The position numbers and the translations under genes were made by a program. Below, piece by piece: positions 50,773 through 53,182 of a DNA stretch of 53,182 nt (position 1 is the first letter of the stretch; the number at the start of each line of letters is the position of its first letter). The notes beneath the pieces are model-generated. The model was not told the origin of the DNA, did not search any database, and worked only from the letters and a program-made list of their open reading frames with translations. This DNA is from an uncultured Acidobacteriota bacterium (GTDB lineage Bacteria > Acidobacteriota > Vicinamibacteria > Marinacidobacterales > SMYC01): assembly GCA_947259165.1 (NCBI GenBank), contig CAMYKY010000006.1, forward strand, positions 1-53,182. The letters are read 5' to 3'.

Positions 50773-52029
50773 TTGCGACTCGTCGAAACGTTCAAAAACC
50801 TTGGTCCGGGGATCATCATGGCCGCGACCGCCATCGGTACGAGCCATTTGATCTTGAGCCCGGTCGCGGGCGCACGCTTCGGCTACGAGCTCTTGTGGCT
50901 CGTCCTCTTCTCCCACCTTTTCAAGTACCCGGCGTTCGAGTTCGGTCCACGATTTGCGATCGCCACCGGCGGATCCTTGATCCGCGGTTATCAAAACGTC
51001 CCCGGTCCGAAGAACTGGGCCGTTTGGGCTTTCTTGGTGACGACCATTCTTCAGGGTCTGGTGCTCCTTGCCGGAATGCTCTCAGTAACAGCCGCCATCC
51101 TGGTGGCGAGTTTCGGGACGTTCTCGTTGACGGTGTGGGTCGTGATCCTCGGAATCGCCATCGTCGTCCTCCACCGTATGGGCAAATACCCCGCGCTCGC
51201 CGTCGGCAGCAAGATTGCCATGCTCGTGCTCACGGTGATCAGCATCATCGCTTTTTTCGCAGCACCGCCAAGCCTCTCCGACCTTGCACAAGCGTTCATC
51301 CCGTCCATTCCGACCGGCTCCCTCGTGCTCGTTGCTTCCATCCTCGGCTTGATGCCCACCGGGATCAACGTCGCTATCTGGCATTCGCTCTGGGCTCTCG
51401 AGCAAATGGATGAGTGGAAGAAAGCCGCTCCCGACAAACCCGCGATGCTCCGACTCGGATTGCTAGATCTGAAGGTCGGCTACATCCTCTCCGCTGTGCT
51501 CGCGGTGATTTTTGTCTCCCTCGGCGCGAACCTGCTGGCACCGCGCGGATTGACCCCGAGCGGCATCGACGTCGCCGTGACGCTGTCGCGCATCTATACC
51601 GAAGTCCTGGGCAATTGGATGTTCCCTGTCTTCATGCTCGCAGCATTCGCCGCGATGTTCTCGACCGCGTACTCGGTCATGGACGGCTTCCCGCGAACGT
51701 TCTCGCGACTGCTCGTGACCCTCTACCCAGACAAAGCGGCTCTCAAACGGCCGGATGACCCCGCCTACTGGGGCTTCATGGCGGTTATCTTTGCATTTGC
51801 GATCGGAGCCAACTACATTTTTCCGAACCCCGTACGTATGGTGCAGCTCATCGGCCTCGTGAGCCTGGCCGTGGCGCCCATCCTGTACGGACTGAACTAC
51901 TATTGCGTGACGAGGCTCATCGACGACGAAGCGATGAAGCCGAAGCGGTGGCTCCAACTGTGGGGTCTCGCCGGCCTGTGGTTCATGACCGCCGCGGTCG
52001 TGTTCTCGCTCTACATTCGTTTGGGGTAA
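50773..52029 (+). CDS. Nramp-related transporter lacking the DPGN metal site
   Basis: A 418-residue inner-membrane protein with 11 hydrophobic helices and the Nramp fold. TM1 starts GPGIIMAATAIGTSHLIL; the DPGN metal-binding motif of true Nramps is replaced by a TAIGTSH-type sequence (about 19-25). In TM6 the usual MPH is MPT (194-196) in LGLMPTGINVAIWHSLWA. It therefore probably does not carry Mn2+ or Fe2+ in the usual way, and its substrate is open. The start is TTG. It follows the amidohydrolase gene by 14 bp and precedes trmO by 2 bp. Confidence 0.82.
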   Translation: MRLVETFKNLGPGIIMAATAIGTSHLILSPVAGARFGYELLWLVLFSHLFKYPAFEFGPRFAIATGGSLIRGYQNVPGPKNWAVWAFLVTTILQGLVLLAGMLSVTAAILVASFGTFSLTVWVVILGIAIVVLHRMGKYPALAVGSKIAMLVLTVISIIAFFAAPPSLSDLAQAFIPSIPTGSLVLVASILGLMPTGINVAIWHSLWALEQMDEWKKAAPDKPAMLRLGLLDLKVGYILSAVLAVIFVSLGANLLAPRGLTPSGIDVAVTLSRIYTEVLGNWMFPVFMLAAFAAMFSTAYSVMDGFPRTFSRLLVTLYPDKAALKRPDDPAYWGFMAVIFAFAIGANYIFPNPVRMVQLIGLVSLAVAPILYGLNYYCVTRLIDDEAMKPKRWLQLWGLAGLWFMTAAVVFSLYIRLG

Positions 52030-52031
52030 AG

Positions 52032-52523
52032 ATGACTCTTTCTACTTTTACACTGCAGCCCATCGGCTTCGTGCGAACGCCGTTTTCCGAGACCTCGCAG
52101 ATTTCCAAGGGTATCGGCGCCAAACACACGCGTGAAGGCACCTTGGAGATTCTTCCCGAATTGGAGGAAGGCCTTTTCGATATCGAGGGCTTCTCGCACC
52201 TCTTCGTGATCTGGGTCTTCGACCGCTCCGATGACTACGAGCTCATCAGCAGGCCGCCCACCGATAACCGTCCACACGGAGTCTTCGCCACGCGATCACC
52301 GCGACGTCCCAATCCGATCGCGCTAACCGTCGTCCGCCTGCTCGCGCGCGACGGCAACCGCCTGACCGTCCGCGGCGTCGATATGCTCGATGGAACCCCA
52401 ATCCTCGATATCAAGCCGTATCTATCGAGCGTTCCGGCCGACGAGCTCGAACGCGGCTGGATCGCCGAGGTCGAATCCCGCTCGGGAGGCGGCGAAGACC
52501 GCCAGTGGTCGGACCGGGGTTAG
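52032..52523 (+). CDS. TrmO/TsaA-family tRNA methyltransferase-like protein
   Basis: A 163-residue protein of the TsaA/TrmO family (UPF0066), which in E. coli methylates t6A37 of tRNA-Thr. Family motifs are PIGFVRTPFSE at the start, LEEGLFDIEGFSHLFVIWVF and GVFATRSPRRPNPIALTVVR, followed by VDMLDGTPILDIKPY. The C-terminal part is shorter than in E. coli TrmO. The ATG at 52032 lies 2 bp after the Nramp stop. The 3' end overlaps the convergent DinB-like gene by 4 bp. Confidence 0.9.
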   Translation: MTLSTFTLQPIGFVRTPFSETSQISKGIGAKHTREGTLEILPELEEGLFDIEGFSHLFVIWVFDRSDDYELISRPPTDNRPHGVFATRSPRRPNPIALTVVRLLARDGNRLTVRGVDMLDGTPILDIKPYLSSVPADELERGWIAEVESRSGGGEDRQWSDRG

Positions 52524-53125
52524 CCTGGTCGCTCCGTCGGCGGTTTGTCACCCGGGCCGGGTAACGGCGTTTTCGTTCGTTCCCCGGCTTCTTCAGCTAG
52601 AAGCGTGCGGGTGTCTGGATAGGCGTAGATGACCGGAGCTTGATTCTGCATGAGCCCGCCCGTATCCGCGGTAGGACCGTAGTTGCTGTGAAGATAGCGG
52701 CCCAGCATTCGTAACATCGCCGCCTGTTGCCCGCGATGGTGCGATGTGTGAGCAATGCGCCGCGTCACGATCCACGCGCGCGAGCGCTTGACCTCGAAAA
52801 AGTCAGCTTCGCCTTCCCACCACGCGTCGGGTTTCTCCCGAAGCAAGTCGAGTCGCTTCGCTGCGTTCTCGGCGTAGGTGTTCATGAAGCCAAGTCGGCT
52901 CTCCTCGCCCGGCAGCGGATTGTCGGCAACGTCGATCCCGAGCATCGTCTTGAACCACAGGTTCTCGCTCACCGACTGGTGCACCATGTGCTCGAGAACA
53001 CTTCTTCCTCTCGGATCGGACGCGTGAGGACGCACGCCGAGATCCGCGTCGTCGAACATCGCCCACATGCTCAGGACCTTCTGGATCTCAGTCTCGTAGG
53101 TATCGATCAAGAATTGGTAGCTCAC
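52520..53125 (-). CDS. DinB-like four-helix metal-binding protein
   Basis: A 201-residue DinB-family protein. The three metal-binding histidines can be placed in VLEHMVHQSVSENLW (first helix pair) and TRRIAHTSHHRGQQAAMLRM (third helix), the typical YSTL/DinB plan. Members include thiol-dependent transferases using mycothiol or bacillithiol and many of unknown function. The C-terminal tail is Pro/Gly-rich and charged. Only 57 bp of window follow its start, with no visible gene. Confidence 0.88.
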   Translation of the reverse strand: MSYQFLIDTYETEIQKVLSMWAMFDDADLGVRPHASDPRGRSVLEHMVHQSVSENLWFKTMLGIDVADNPLPGEESRLGFMNTYAENAAKRLDLLREKPDAWWEGEADFFEVKRSRAWIVTRRIAHTSHHRGQQAAMLRMLGRYLHSNYGPTADTGGLMQNQAPVIYAYPDTRTLLAEEAGERTKTPLPGPGDKPPTERPG

Positions 53126-53182
53126 GGGATCCCCTCCTAGTGTCTCGTCTCAGAAGTTCTGTGCATAAAGCTCGACGTCATT

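Overview
This window most likely comes from a GC-rich, Gram-negative-type bacterium, and the best guess is Acidobacteriota (moderate confidence, inferred from gene content only). Pointers are a housekeeping block dnaX-ybaB-recR followed directly by a roadblock protein and an MglA-type GTPase, a fragment of a PD40-repeat protein of the kind carried by Acidobacteria-style Ser/Thr kinases, outer-membrane components (OprB-type porin, TolC-type channel), a complete Na+-translocating NADH:quinone reductase, and many GTG/TTG starts. The frequent clean frameshifts and gene fragments suggest a metagenome contig, real gene decay, or both.

Layout. 0-4 kb (minus strand): a tightly overlapping membrane-transport operon with two MscS-type channels, a soluble MgtE-like CBS protein and a full MgtE cut by the window edge. 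4-10 kb: aminotransferase, gamma-glutamyltransferase coupled to an N-formylglutamate amidohydrolase-like protein, and a Tat-exported FAD amine oxidase. 10.4-12 kb: an OprB-type porin behind a Fur-box-like site. 12.3-16.8 kb: tRNA-Asn, mglA, mglB, recR, ybaB, dnaX, the SRP RNA and tRNA-Ser (all minus), then a hairpin and a 41-bp tandem repeat. 17-23.8 kb: tetR-tolC-MFP-RND efflux operon behind a palindromic operator. 23.9-29.8 kb: two secreted alpha/beta hydrolases, a VapBC-type toxin-antitoxin pair, a radical-SAM/SPASM-like protein with a non-standard cysteine spacing, and a frameshifted secreted protein. 29.8-34.6 kb: a nucleotidyltransferase/small-protein pair, a Ca2+/cation antiporter, a glycosyltransferase, and the wreck of a branched-chain amino-acid transport/acyl-CoA ligase operon in which relics and an intact hydrolase overlap by 4 bp. 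34.7-42 kb: the complete nqrABCDEF-apbE-nqrM operon. 42-45 kb: thioredoxin-fold protein, broken cyclase, FHA-EAL protein. 44.6-48.2 kb: a nucleoside/ribose salvage locus (nucleoside hydrolase, DMT permease, ribokinase). 48.4-53.1 kb: FMN-binding protein, conserved unknown, ACMSD-like amidohydrolase, Nramp-related transporter, TrmO and DinB-like protein.

Most notable: two short non-coding elements (35878-36092 and 45836-45992) have inverted ends starting TGGAC(A/T)GTAACA and are flanked by CTAG duplications. One has inserted inside the signal-peptide codons of apbE, the flavin transferase that NQR needs. Deleting the element and one CTAG on paper restores an in-frame GTG start and lipoprotein signal, while the element's own end now supplies a substitute start. 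The other lies in the divergent regulatory region of the nucleoside locus.
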